DNA of 7,504 nt from Euzebyaceae bacterium (lineage in GTDB: Bacteria > Actinomycetota > Nitriliruptoria > Euzebyales > Egibacteraceae): the NCBI GenBank assembly GCA_013696915.1, contig JACCXR010000428.1, positions 1 to 7,504 on the forward strand, given 5' to 3'. Shown here one piece after another: positions 1 to 6,376 of the stretch. The position numbers and the translations under genes were made by a program. Every line of letters begins with the position of its first letter. Within the stretch, counting starts at the first letter, position 1. The notes under the pieces were generated by a model. That model did no database searches. It saw only the letters and a list, made by a program, of their open reading frames with translations, and had not been told where the DNA came from.

Positions 1-87
1 CCGCGCGACAGCGACGTGTGGCTACGCATCGACCCCGAGCGCATCCGCTGGATGGACCGCCAGAGCAGGGAGGCGATCGCGTCGTAG
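1..87 (+). CDS. C-terminal end of an unidentified protein (5' truncated by the window)
   Basis: Frame 1 is open from the first base to a TAG stop at 85-87 and gives the last 28 residues of a protein, including the stretch VWLRIDPERIRWMDRQSREA. The pattern of a beta-strand followed by PERIRW is reminiscent of the C-terminus of pyridoxamine-phosphate-oxidase-like or F420-dependent split-barrel oxidoreductases, which often end in a similar strand, but 28 residues are too few to assign a family. The stop lies 14 bases before the ATG of the hydrolase gene on the same strand, so the two could be co-transcribed. The longer frame-3 reading that begins at position 18 overlaps this tail; I regard the part before position 102 as an artefact. 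Confidence that this is coding is moderate; confidence in any function is low. Confidence 0.5.
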   Translation, partial: PRDSDVWLRIDPERIRWMDRQSREAIAS

Positions 88-101
88 ACGGTGGCCGGAC
101 C

Positions 102-1307
102 ATGCCGTCGGCTGCCATGAAGACGGACGGCGCGGAGCCGCCCCATGCGGCCGAACGCGCGGACCCGGCCCTCGGGGCGCTGCGCATCCTGAACCGCCAC
201 TGGCGCGAGGCCGGCGGATACACGAGCCCCAACCTGCAGACCTACCCGTGGCAGTGGCTGTGGGACTCCTGCTTCCACGCCCTGGTCTGGGGGGCGGCCG
301 GGGACCGGCGGGCGGTCGCCGAGCTCGAGAGCGTCTTCCGCTTCCAGCGCGCGAGCGGCTTCGTGCCGCACATGGGCTACGCGCTGGACCCCGACGCCGC
401 GCGCGGCCTGTGGGGCATCGCCGGCTCGTCGACGATCACCCAGCCGCCGATGTACGCGCACGCGGCGCGGCGGCTCGCCGGCTGGGGGTTCCGGCTGCCG
501 GCCGGGTTGGTCGAGCGGATCGAGCGGGCCATGGAGGACCTGTGGACCCGCCGGCGGTGCGCCGACGGGCTGCTGTCCTGCTTCCATCCGTGGGAGGTGG
601 CCGACGACTCGCCTCGGTGGGACGCGTGGAGCGACCTGCCGTTCGACCGCTTCGGGACCTGGCGGGACCGCAAGCTCGAGCTCGTCGCCGCGCTCGAGCT
701 CGACGCCGGGGACGCGGCGGTCGGCAGCACGCGGTTCGCCGTGCGGTCCGCGGCCTTCAACGCGCTGGTCGCGTTCAACCTGGTCGAGCTGGCCGAGCTG
801 ACCGGCGGGGCGCGCTGGCGTGAGCGGGCCTTTGAGCTCACCGACGCGCTGGAGGATTGCTGGGACCCTGCGCTGGCGACCTGGGCCGACGCCGCCGACG
901 GCGACCCGCCCTCGGGCCGGGTGCGGACCGTCGACGCGCTGCTGCCGGTGCTGGTGAGCCGGGAGGCCGAGCGGTGCGACGCCGTGTGGGCGCAGCTTGC
1001 GGACCCGGGCGCGTTCGCCGGGCGGTTCGGCGCCTGCGGGGTGCACCGCGCCGAGCCGGCCTTCGATCCGGACGCCTACTGGCGGGGCGCCGCTTGGCCG
1101 CAGCTCAACTACCTGCTGTGGGTCGCCGCGCGCAGGCAGGGACGGCGCCCCGACGCCCACCGGATCGCGGCGCAGACGCGCGCGGCCGCCCTGACCAGCG
1201 GCTACGCCGAGCACTGGAACCCCGACACCGGTGCGGGCCTGGGTGCGGCGCCGCAGTCGTGGACCGGGCTCTGGGTGGTCATGGGGGACGGCGGAGGAGA
1301 CCGGTGA
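102..1307 (+). CDS. GH63/MGH1-like glycoside hydrolase, probable mannosyl- or glucosyl-glycerate hydrolase type
   Basis: The 401-residue protein has the features of an (alpha/alpha)6-barrel glycosidase of the GH63/MGH1-like group, which includes mannosylglycerate and glucosylglycerate hydrolases; these free a hexose from small alpha-glycosides by inversion. Visible motifs are QWLWDSCFHA (residues 51-60), HPWE (162-165) followed by DDSPRWD (168-174), which matches the acid-bearing DNSP-type loop, YWRGAAWPQLNYLLW (326-340), and YAEHWNPDTG (368-377), where Glu370 is the likely general base. Family members of this small type are about 400-450 residues, so it looks complete. There is no signal peptide, which implies a cytoplasmic enzyme acting on an imported or endogenous solute. 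I chose ATG 102 because it follows the upstream stop closely; ATG 117 is an alternative, and both have weak ribosome sites. The stop overlaps the next start by 4 bases. Fold assignment is fairly sure; the substrate is inferred. Confidence 0.82.
   Translation: MPSAAMKTDGAEPPHAAERADPALGALRILNRHWREAGGYTSPNLQTYPWQWLWDSCFHALVWGAAGDRRAVAELESVFRFQRASGFVPHMGYALDPDAARGLWGIAGSSTITQPPMYAHAARRLAGWGFRLPAGLVERIERAMEDLWTRRRCADGLLSCFHPWEVADDSPRWDAWSDLPFDRFGTWRDRKLELVAALELDAGDAAVGSTRFAVRSAAFNALVAFNLVELAELTGGARWRERAFELTDALEDCWDPALATWADAADGDPPSGRVRTVDALLPVLVSREAERCDAVWAQLADPGAFAGRFGACGVHRAEPAFDPDAYWRGAAWPQLNYLLWVAARRQGRRPDAHRIAAQTRAAALTSGYAEHWNPDTGAGLGAAPQSWTGLWVVMGDGGGDR
1293..1297 (+). promoter_or_regulatory. 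Ribosome binding site deciding the GTG start of the isomerase-like gene
   Basis: A perfect GGAGG lies six bases before the GTG at 1304, inside the end of the hydrolase gene. It supports GTG 1304 as the start rather than the in-frame opening that continues upstream to 857 as a shadow of the hydrolase gene. Confidence 0.75.
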
Positions 1308-3040
1308 GCGACGGAGCGGACGGGCGGGCCGCGGTGCCGGAGGGGACGCCGGCCGCGTACGACCTGATGCCCCGCTACCCCGTGGCGGGCGGCGCCGTGG
1401 AGGCGGGCTACGGCGCGCTCGCCGGCGACGTCGAGCGGACCCGCCCGCCCGTCCTGGCGATCGACGGGCCCGCGGCGCTGCCGTGGGAGCGCATGGTTGT
1501 CCTGCTCGGTCGGGAACTGGCGTCCAAAGGTCTGCGGGTGCACGAGGTCGACGTGCGCGGCCACGCCAGGCCCTGGCCCGAGATCGAGCGCCGGACCGAC
1601 GGCGGAGCGCTGCGCGGCGACCCGGAGTTCGCGTCGCTGTGCTCCACGCCGCTGCGGGACCTGCTCGACCTCCCGACTGGCGGCGGCCCCCGGCCGGGGT
1701 CGGGGGGCGTCACCGTGGCGTACGGCCCCGGCGCCGCGCTGCTGCCGCACGACCGGCTGTGGTACGCCGACCTGCCGAAACGCCTCCAGCCACCGGCGGT
1801 CCGCGACGGCGCGCCCAACCTCGGGCAGCCGCCGGGGACGCCGGGGACACAGCGACGGCTGCGCTTCATCGACTGGCCGGTCCAGGACCGCCACAAGCAG
1901 GAATGGCTGGGTCGCTTCGACCGCTACGTCGACCTGACCGACGCGGCCCGGCCCCGCTCCTTCGGCGGCGCGGCGCTGCGGCGGTCGCTGCGTGACCTGG
2001 CGGCCGGGCCGTTCCGCACCCGCCCGGTCTTCTGCCCGGGAGCGTGGGGCGGGCAGTGGATGCGCCGGGTGCTCGGCGCGCCCGCCGACGGTCCGAACCT
2101 GGCCTGGTCCTACGAGCTCATCACCCCGGAGGGCGGGATCCTGCTCGGCGACGAGGAAATCGTGGAGGTCGGCTTCGAACTGCTCATGGCCGAAGCGGGC
2201 CGGGCGGTCGTCGGCGCCGACGTCGCCAGGCGCTTCGGCGGCTCGTTCCCCATCCGCTTCGACTACCTCGACACGATGGACGGCGGACCGCTGTCGGTCC
2301 ACTGCCATCCCCGCGACGCCTCCATGCGCGACACCTTCGGGTGGCCCTACCCGCAGCACGAGAGCTACTACGTCATGGCTACCCTGCCGGGCCGCACGAT
2401 CTTCCTCGGCCTGCGCGACGACGCGGACCTCGACAGCCTGCGCGCCGCGGCGGAGCGCGCCGAGCAGGCGGGAATCCCGCTCGAGGTGGAGCGGTACGTG
2501 CGGACCTACCCCGCCCGGGCGCACAGCCTGTACCTGATCCCGGCGGGGACCCCGCACGCCAGCGGCGAGGGCAACGTCGTGCTGGAGATCAGCGCCACGC
2601 CGTACCTCTACAGCCTGCGCCTCTACGACTGGCTGCGCCCCGACCTCGACGGCGGTCTGCGGCCGGTCCACGTCGGCCACGCGTTCGCCAACCTCGACGC
2701 GCGGCGCGCTCGGGCGCACGCGCGGGAGCCCGCCGCCGAGCCGCGGGTGGTCCGCAGCGGGGCCGGCTTCGTGGAGCTCGAGCTCGGTCGCCGTCCGGAG
2801 CTGTTCTTCGCCGTCCACCGGCTCGACTTCGACGACGAGGCGGCGGACGACACGGACGGGCGTTTCCACGTGCTGAACCTCGTCGAGAGCGGCGAGGTGC
2901 TGGTCGAGGCGGCCGGCCGCTCCCACCGCCTGGCGTACGCGGAGACGCTGGTGGTGCCCGCCTCGGTGGGGCCCTACCGGCTCGTCCGGCGGCATGGCGG
3001 GCCCTGCAGGGTGATCAAGGCGTTCGTGGCGGCGCCGTGA
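1304..3040 (+). CDS. Long class I mannose-6-phosphate isomerase-like cupin protein with N-terminal kinase-fold-like region
   Basis: This 578-residue protein resembles the long variant of class I mannose-6-phosphate isomerase, an enzyme that interconverts mannose-6-phosphate and fructose-6-phosphate using a cupin-bound metal. Its N-terminal third (about 48-230) reads like a uridine-kinase/phosphoribulokinase fold: a strand ending IDGPAALPWE (53-62), then a helix and GLRVHEVDV (76-84). The usual GxxxxGK[ST] is missing, so nucleotide binding is doubtful. The isomerase part starts near PGAWGGQW (245-252). It has SVHCHP (331-336), HESYYV (352-357), the loop PAGTPHASGEG (413-423) and SLRLYDW (437-443). 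By comparison with ManA, likely metal ligands are His333, His335, Glu353 and His418, and Arg439 is the candidate active-site arginine. His333 replaces the usual Gln, and the Lys expected just before the Glu is absent. A second cupin-like segment fills about 485-575. It overlaps both neighbours by 4 bases, as expected for coupled translation. The family is likely; the exact reaction is uncertain. Confidence 0.8.
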   Translation: MSDGADGRAAVPEGTPAAYDLMPRYPVAGGAVEAGYGALAGDVERTRPPVLAIDGPAALPWERMVVLLGRELASKGLRVHEVDVRGHARPWPEIERRTDGGALRGDPEFASLCSTPLRDLLDLPTGGGPRPGSGGVTVAYGPGAALLPHDRLWYADLPKRLQPPAVRDGAPNLGQPPGTPGTQRRLRFIDWPVQDRHKQEWLGRFDRYVDLTDAARPRSFGGAALRRSLRDLAAGPFRTRPVFCPGAWGGQWMRRVLGAPADGPNLAWSYELITPEGGILLGDEEIVEVGFELLMAEAGRAVVGADVARRFGGSFPIRFDYLDTMDGGPLSVHCHPRDASMRDTFGWPYPQHESYYVMATLPGRTIFLGLRDDADLDSLRAAAERAEQAGIPLEVERYVRTYPARAHSLYLIPAGTPHASGEGNVVLEISATPYLYSLRLYDWLRPDLDGGLRPVHVGHAFANLDARRARAHAREPAAEPRVVRSGAGFVELELGRRPELFFAVHRLDFDDEAADDTDGRFHVLNLVESGEVLVEAAGRSHRLAYAETLVVPASVGPYRLVRRHGGPCRVIKAFVAAP

Positions 3041-4062
3041 CCGGGAGCGCTGCGGTCGGGCGAGACGCTGCGGTGCTCGTCCTCGACGTCGGCGGCACGT
3101 CCGTGGACGGCGCGGTCGTGACGGCGGACGGGCGGGTCGTCGGCGGGATCCGCCGCTTTCCCAGCCCGGAGGACAACGACGCCGCGACGGTGATCGGCCG
3201 GCTGGCGGCGCTGCTGTCCGAGCTGCGCCGGTCGGCGGGGCACGCCGGCGTGGACGCCACGGCGGTCGGGGTGGGCATCCCGGGGCCGTTCGACTACGAG
3301 CGCGGCGTGTCGTGGATGTCCCACAAGCTCGCGGCGCTGCGGGGGCTGGACCTCGAGGGGCCGCTGCGGCGGGCGACCGGCCTGCCGGTGCGCTTCTGCA
3401 ACGATGCCGCCGCCTTCACGCTCGGCGCCTGGTGGCGGCAGCACCCCACCGCGCCGCGGCTGGTCGGAATCACCATCGGGACCGGCCTCGGATCCGGGTT
3501 CGTGGTCGGCGGCCGCCCGGCCGGCGACCAGGAGGGCGCCCCGGTCGGGGGCGAGGTGTGGAACGCTCCCTTCCGTGACGGGATCCTCGAGGATGCGGTG
3601 TCGGGACGGGCGGTGAGCCGGGTCTACCGGCAGCGGTCCGGCGGCCGGAGGATTGGGGCCGGCGCGATCGCCGAGCGTGCGCGGCACGGCGACGTGGCCG
3701 CGGTGGCGGCCTTCTCGGAGCTCGGCGACGCCCTCGGTGAGGGCCTGGCCGCGGCCGCCGCCGGCTTCTCGCCGACGCGGGTCGTCGTCGGCGGCCGGGT
3801 CGCGGACGCGTTCGATCTGTTCGGCCCGCGCGCCGAGACCGTCTTCGCTCGCGCCGCCGGTACGCGGACGCCGTTCGACGCCGCGGCCCGGCCGGACCTC
3901 GCCCTCATCGGCATCGCCCGCCACGTCGCCGCAACCGGCTTCGGGGCTGCCCGATCGGCTCCCGGTTCCCCGCGATTGCGCTCGGGGCCGACTGCGGGTA
4001 CAAGCGATGCAGCACGGTCGGGACACGGGGACACCCCACCCAAGGGCGGGAAACGCACATGA
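3037..4062 (+). CDS. ROK-family sugar kinase, variant lacking the zinc motif
   Basis: This is a 341-residue protein of the ROK (repressor, ORF, kinase) family without a DNA-binding N-terminus, hence probably an ATP-dependent hexose kinase in the cytoplasm. It shows the phosphate-binding DVGGT (17-21), GIPGPFD (80-86), the catalytic Asp123 in CND, and TIGTGLGSG (146-154). The position that in typical ROK proteins holds GH...CxCGxxGCxE reads GEVWNAPFRDGILED (172-186). Glu173 and Glu185 are kept, the zinc-ligand His has become Asn176, and all three Cys are gone. I take GTG 3037 as start because it overlaps the previous stop as GTGA and puts the first beta-strand at residue 13. Its ribosome site is poor, so translation probably depends on re-initiation. 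The fold ends near residue 297; the last 44 residues are Gly/Ser/Pro/Arg-rich and not family-like. With a glycosidase and an isomerase next door, mannose or glucose is the likely substrate (inference). Confidence 0.85.
   Translation: MTGSAAVGRDAAVLVLDVGGTSVDGAVVTADGRVVGGIRRFPSPEDNDAATVIGRLAALLSELRRSAGHAGVDATAVGVGIPGPFDYERGVSWMSHKLAALRGLDLEGPLRRATGLPVRFCNDAAAFTLGAWWRQHPTAPRLVGITIGTGLGSGFVVGGRPAGDQEGAPVGGEVWNAPFRDGILEDAVSGRAVSRVYRQRSGGRRIGAGAIAERARHGDVAAVAAFSELGDALGEGLAAAAAGFSPTRVVVGGRVADAFDLFGPRAETVFARAAGTRTPFDAAARPDLALIGIARHVAATGFGAARSAPGSPRLRSGPTAGTSDAARSGHGDTPPKGGKRT
3976..4004 (+). promoter_or_regulatory. Possible promoter for the septum-formation-like membrane protein gene
   Basis: TTGCGC (3976-3981) and TACAAG (3999-4004) are separated by exactly 17 bases and match the primary-sigma consensus at 3 of 6 and 4 of 6 positions. 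They lie within the unconserved tail of the kinase gene, about 55 bases before ATG 4059, and would let the next gene be expressed apart from the sugar operon. This is a by-eye match in GC-rich DNA and could be chance. Confidence 0.3.
4042..4050 (+). promoter_or_regulatory. Ribosome binding site for the septum-formation-like membrane protein gene
   Basis: AAGGGCGGG lies eight bases before ATG 4059. It is a purine-rich site at normal spacing and supports this start, at which the protein opens with the Pro-rich stretch typical of such actinobacterial membrane proteins. Confidence 0.6.
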
Positions 4063-4994
4063 GCGATTGGCCACCACCACCGGGGAGCGGGCAGCCGCCG
4101 CCTCCGCCGCCGAACTGGGGGACGCCGACGGGAAGCGGCTCCGGAGGTTCGTCGCCGCTCGGGGGGTCACCGCCACCTCCGGGCGGTTCGCCGCCCCCAC
4201 CGGCGTGGGGCGACCAGCAGCCCGGCTGGGGCGGTCAGCAGCAGCCGGGGTGGCCCGGGCAGCCGCAGCCGTGGCAGCAGCAGCCGCCGGCGGGGGGCGG
4301 GACGAACGGTGCGGCGATCGCCGCGCTGATCGTCGGCATCCTCGCGCTGCTCGGCGGGATCATCCCGTTCATCGGCGTCGTCGCGGGCATCCTGCTCGGC
4401 CTGATCGCGCTCGTCCTCGGGATCGTGGGGCTGCGCAAGGCCCGCGCACCGGGGGTGGGGACGGGCCGCGGGATGGCGATCACCGGCATCGTCCTCGGCA
4501 TCCTCGGCCTGCTGTTCGGCATCGGGCAGATCGTGGCGCTGATCGCCGGCTTCAGCGCCTTCGAGGACTCGGGCGTGCTCGACGACCTCCGCGAGCTCCG
4601 CGAGCAGATCGAGCAGCAGGGCTCGGCGACGTCGGTCTTCGACCTGGCGGAGGGCGACTGCTACGACGACCCCGCCGACTCCGACGCCGTGGCGCGTGTC
4701 CCGAGCGTCACGTGCAGCCAGTCGCACGACAACGAGGTCTTCGCGATCATCGACTATCCGGCCGAGGGCAGCGACTACCCGGGCCTGTCGGAGGTGACCG
4801 AGTACGCCTCGGAGCAGTGCCAGGGCGACCTGTTCTCCGACTTTGTCGGCACCGACTACCTCGACTCGCGGTACTACGTCACCACCCTGTATCCCACGGA
4901 GGAGACCTGGGCGGAGGGCGACCGGGAGGTCGTGTGCGCCCTGTATGACCAGGACGGGCAGATCACGGGGTCGGTCGCGGGGTCCGAGGAGTAG
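4059..4994 (+). CDS. Pro/Gln-rich DUF4190-like membrane protein with C-terminal septum-formation-like domain
   Basis: The 311-residue protein has three parts. Residues 1-82 are cytoplasmic, low in complexity and rich in Pro, Gly, Gln and Trp, with small tandem repeats. Residues 84-165 are strongly hydrophobic and Gly-zippered (for example GIIPFIGVVAGILLGLIALV, 100-119, and GILGLLFGIGQI, 147-158), with a basic loop at about 125-138. This matches DUF4190 and suggests two to three membrane passes. After a short charged helix (172-187), residues 190-307 resemble the actinobacterial septum-formation domain: EGDCYDD (198-204), VTCSQSHDNEVFA (217-229), EQC (252-254), W284 with EGDREVVC (286-293), and TGSVAG (303-308). 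Its four cysteines (201, 219, 254, 293) fit two disulfides outside the membrane. The role is unknown; the name of the domain family hints at envelope or division but is not proof. ATG 4059 overlaps the kinase stop by 4 bases. Confidence 0.8.
   Translation: MSDWPPPPGSGQPPPPPPNWGTPTGSGSGGSSPLGGSPPPPGGSPPPPAWGDQQPGWGGQQQPGWPGQPQPWQQQPPAGGGTNGAAIAALIVGILALLGGIIPFIGVVAGILLGLIALVLGIVGLRKARAPGVGTGRGMAITGIVLGILGLLFGIGQIVALIAGFSAFEDSGVLDDLRELREQIEQQGSATSVFDLAEGDCYDDPADSDAVARVPSVTCSQSHDNEVFAIIDYPAEGSDYPGLSEVTEYASEQCQGDLFSDFVGTDYLDSRYYVTTLYPTEETWAEGDREVVCALYDQDGQITGSVAGSEE
4161..4202 (+). repeat. Two tandem GGSPPPP-coding units
   Basis: Two perfect seven-residue units (residues 35-41 and 42-48) stand in tandem in the cytoplasmic Pro-rich arm of the membrane protein. 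DNA copies differ at synonymous positions (ggggggtca against gggcggttcg), so the repeat is kept at protein level and is not a fresh duplication. Confidence 0.7.
4215..4262 (+). repeat. Two tandem QQPGWxGQ-coding units
   Basis: Residues 53-60 and 61-68 of the membrane protein are two eight-residue units differing only at one position (Gly58 against Pro66). As above, the codons diverge while the residues agree. Such Gln/Pro/Gly/Trp arms are common in actinobacterial membrane proteins and are probably disordered. Confidence 0.65.
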
Positions 4995-5005
4995 CGGCCG
5001 GTCCC

Positions 5006-6304
5006 GTGACCGGCGGCCTGTTCGACCACGAGGCGGCCACCCGGCCGCCGGGCCCGGACCCCGGCGCGCCCCTGGCGGCCCGGATGCGCCCGCGGACGCT
5101 CGACGAGGTCGTCGGTCAGGCGGCCCTCGTCGGTTCGGGCGGGCCGCTGCGGGCGGCGATCGAGGGCGACCGGCTGAGCAGCGTGATCCTGTGGGGCCCG
5201 CCCGGCACCGGCAAGACCAGCCTCGCGCACGTCGTGGCCGCGACGACGAGCGCGGCGTTCCACGAGCTGTCGGCCGTCACCGCCGGCGTCAAGCACGTCC
5301 GGCGGATCGTTGAGGAGGCCAGGGCGCGGCGGTCGGCGGCCGGCCGCCGGACCGTGCTCTTCGTCGACGAGATCCACCGGTTCAACAAGTCCCAGCAGGA
5401 CGCGCTGCTGCCGGGGGTCGAGGACGGCGCCGTCGTCCTGATCGGGGCCACGACCGAGAACCCGTCGTTCGAGGTGAACGCCCCGCTGCTGTCCCGCAGC
5501 CTGCTCTACCGGCTGGAGCCGCTCGCCGACGACGACATCCGCGCGCTCGTCGAGCGGGCGCTGACCGACGAGCGCGGCCTGCCCGGCGTGGAGGTCGACG
5601 CCGACGCCGTCGGTGGCCTGGTCGCCGCCGCGGACGGCGACGCACGGGTCGCCCTCACGGGCCTGGAGGCGGCCGCGGGGATCGCGGACGGCGCGGTCAC
5701 CGTCGCAGCGGTCCGGGCGGCGCTCGCCCAGCCGCACCTGCGCTACGACAAGGCGGCGGACCAGCACTACGACCAGGTCAGCGCCTTCATCAAGTCGATG
5801 CGCGGCTCCGACCCGGATGCCGCGCTGTACTGGCTGGTGCGGATGCTGGAGTCGGGGGAGGACCCGCGCTTCCTCGCACGTCGGATGGTCATCCTCGCCG
5901 GCGAGGACGTCGGCCTCGCCGACCCCGCCGCCCTCCAGGTCGCGGTCGCCGCGTTCCACGCCCTGGAGTTCGTCGGCCTGCCGGAGGCGCGGTACGCGCT
6001 GGCGGAGGCGGCGCTGTATCTGGCCCTCGCGCCGAAGTCGAACAGCGTCGCCGCGGCGCTCGGCAGGGCCGCCGACGCGGTCGCGGAGCTCGGCAACGCG
6101 CCGGTCCCGGCGCACCTGCGCGATGCGAGCTACAAGGGCGCGCGGCGGCTCGGCCACGGGGTCGGCTACCGCTACCCGCACGACGATCCCACCGGCTGGG
6201 TGGATCAGCGCTACCTGCCCGACGGCGTCGAGCGCGGTGAGCTCTACCGGCCGTCGCCCCACGGCCGCGAACCGGGGCTCGGCCGCCGGCCCGCCGACGC
6301 CTGA
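5006..6304 (+). CDS. rarA: Replication-associated recombination protein A, AAA+ ATPase (RarA/MgsA)
   Basis: This 432-residue protein is a full-length RarA (MgsA; homologue of eukaryotic WRNIP1), an AAA+ ATPase related to clamp-loader subunits that acts at stalled replication forks. The N-terminus has the family's LFD start and PLAARMRPRTLDEVVGQ (22-38). Walker A is GPPGTGKT (64-71), Walker B VLFVDEIH (117-124), with the typical RFNKSQQDALLPGVE (125-139). Sensor 1 is GATTENPSFEVN (147-158), the arginine finger Arg164 in LLSRS, and sensor 2 Arg214 in GDARVAL. The C-terminal tetramerisation part begins at YDKAADQHYDQVSAFIKSMR (247-266) and includes GEDPRFLARRM (284-294) and GEDVGLADP (299-307). 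The last 15 or so residues are unconserved. GTG 5006 gives the canonical N-terminus; the nearest purine-rich site (GAGGAG, 4986-4991) is 14 bases away, further than usual. It starts 11 bases after the previous stop, so co-transcription is likely. All catalytic motifs are intact. Confidence 0.96.
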   Translation: MTGGLFDHEAATRPPGPDPGAPLAARMRPRTLDEVVGQAALVGSGGPLRAAIEGDRLSSVILWGPPGTGKTSLAHVVAATTSAAFHELSAVTAGVKHVRRIVEEARARRSAAGRRTVLFVDEIHRFNKSQQDALLPGVEDGAVVLIGATTENPSFEVNAPLLSRSLLYRLEPLADDDIRALVERALTDERGLPGVEVDADAVGGLVAAADGDARVALTGLEAAAGIADGAVTVAAVRAALAQPHLRYDKAADQHYDQVSAFIKSMRGSDPDAALYWLVRMLESGEDPRFLARRMVILAGEDVGLADPAALQVAVAAFHALEFVGLPEARYALAEAALYLALAPKSNSVAAALGRAADAVAELGNAPVPAHLRDASYKGARRLGHGVGYRYPHDDPTGWVDQRYLPDGVERGELYRPSPHGREPGLGRRPADA

Positions 6305-6337
6305 CGGCCGCCGACTCCCCGACGTCTCCGGCGGCCG
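6305..6337 (+). terminator. GC hairpin just after rarA, possible terminator without a T-tract
   Basis: A perfect 9-base inverted repeat, CGGCCGCCG (6305-6313) and CGGCGGCCG (6329-6337), with a 15-base loop starts right after the rarA stop. No T-run follows, so it is not a classical intrinsic terminator, but such U-less hairpins are often proposed in high-GC actinobacteria. It separates rarA from the next gene, which appears to have its own promoter. Confidence 0.45.
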
Positions 6338-6364
6338 CGAGCCCCCCGGCGCTGCCCCAGCCGT

Positions 6365-6376
6365 TAGCCTCGGGGG
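6365..6376 (+). promoter_or_regulatory. -10 element of a probable leaderless promoter for the nucleotidyltransferase gene
   Basis: TAGCCT (6365-6370) fits the actinobacterial -10 pattern TANNNT and is followed by exactly six bases before the A of ATG 6377, so transcription would begin at or next to the start codon. There is no ribosome site at usable spacing; the CGGGGG stretch directly touches the ATG. Both facts favour a leaderless mRNA. No convincing -35 is visible. Confidence 0.55.

Noticed and set aside
18..101. N-terminal extension of the hydrolase starting at GTG 18
   Set aside because: It overlaps the tail of the upstream gene, and the extra 28 residues look unlike the family. ATG 102 or 117 gives the expected length.
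857..1303. Upstream extension of the isomerase-like protein to 857
   Set aside because: The extension runs inside the hydrolase gene and is Arg/Gly-rich. The GTG at 1304 has a perfect GGAGG at good spacing and the usual stop/start overlap.
1202..2995. 597-codon open frame on the minus strand
   Set aside because: It lies antisense to the isomerase-like gene, whose motifs are clear. Its translation is rich in Arg, Ala, Gly, Val and Pro without any recognisable domain. Long antisense frames are expected in DNA with this G/C codon bias.
2974..4200. 408-codon open frame on the minus strand across the kinase gene
   Set aside because: It is antisense to the ROK protein and part of the membrane protein gene and its residues are low-complexity. 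No ribosome site or motif supports it.
4161..4262. Possible microsatellite or recombination hotspot in the CCGCCG/CAGCAG-rich stretch
   Set aside because: The repeat copies have diverged codons while the residues agree, so this is protein low complexity and not a recent DNA repeat expansion.
3653..4948. 431-codon plus-strand frame overlapping the kinase and membrane protein genes
   Set aside because: It is out of frame with both recognised proteins and its translation is Arg/Pro/Ala-rich without motifs.
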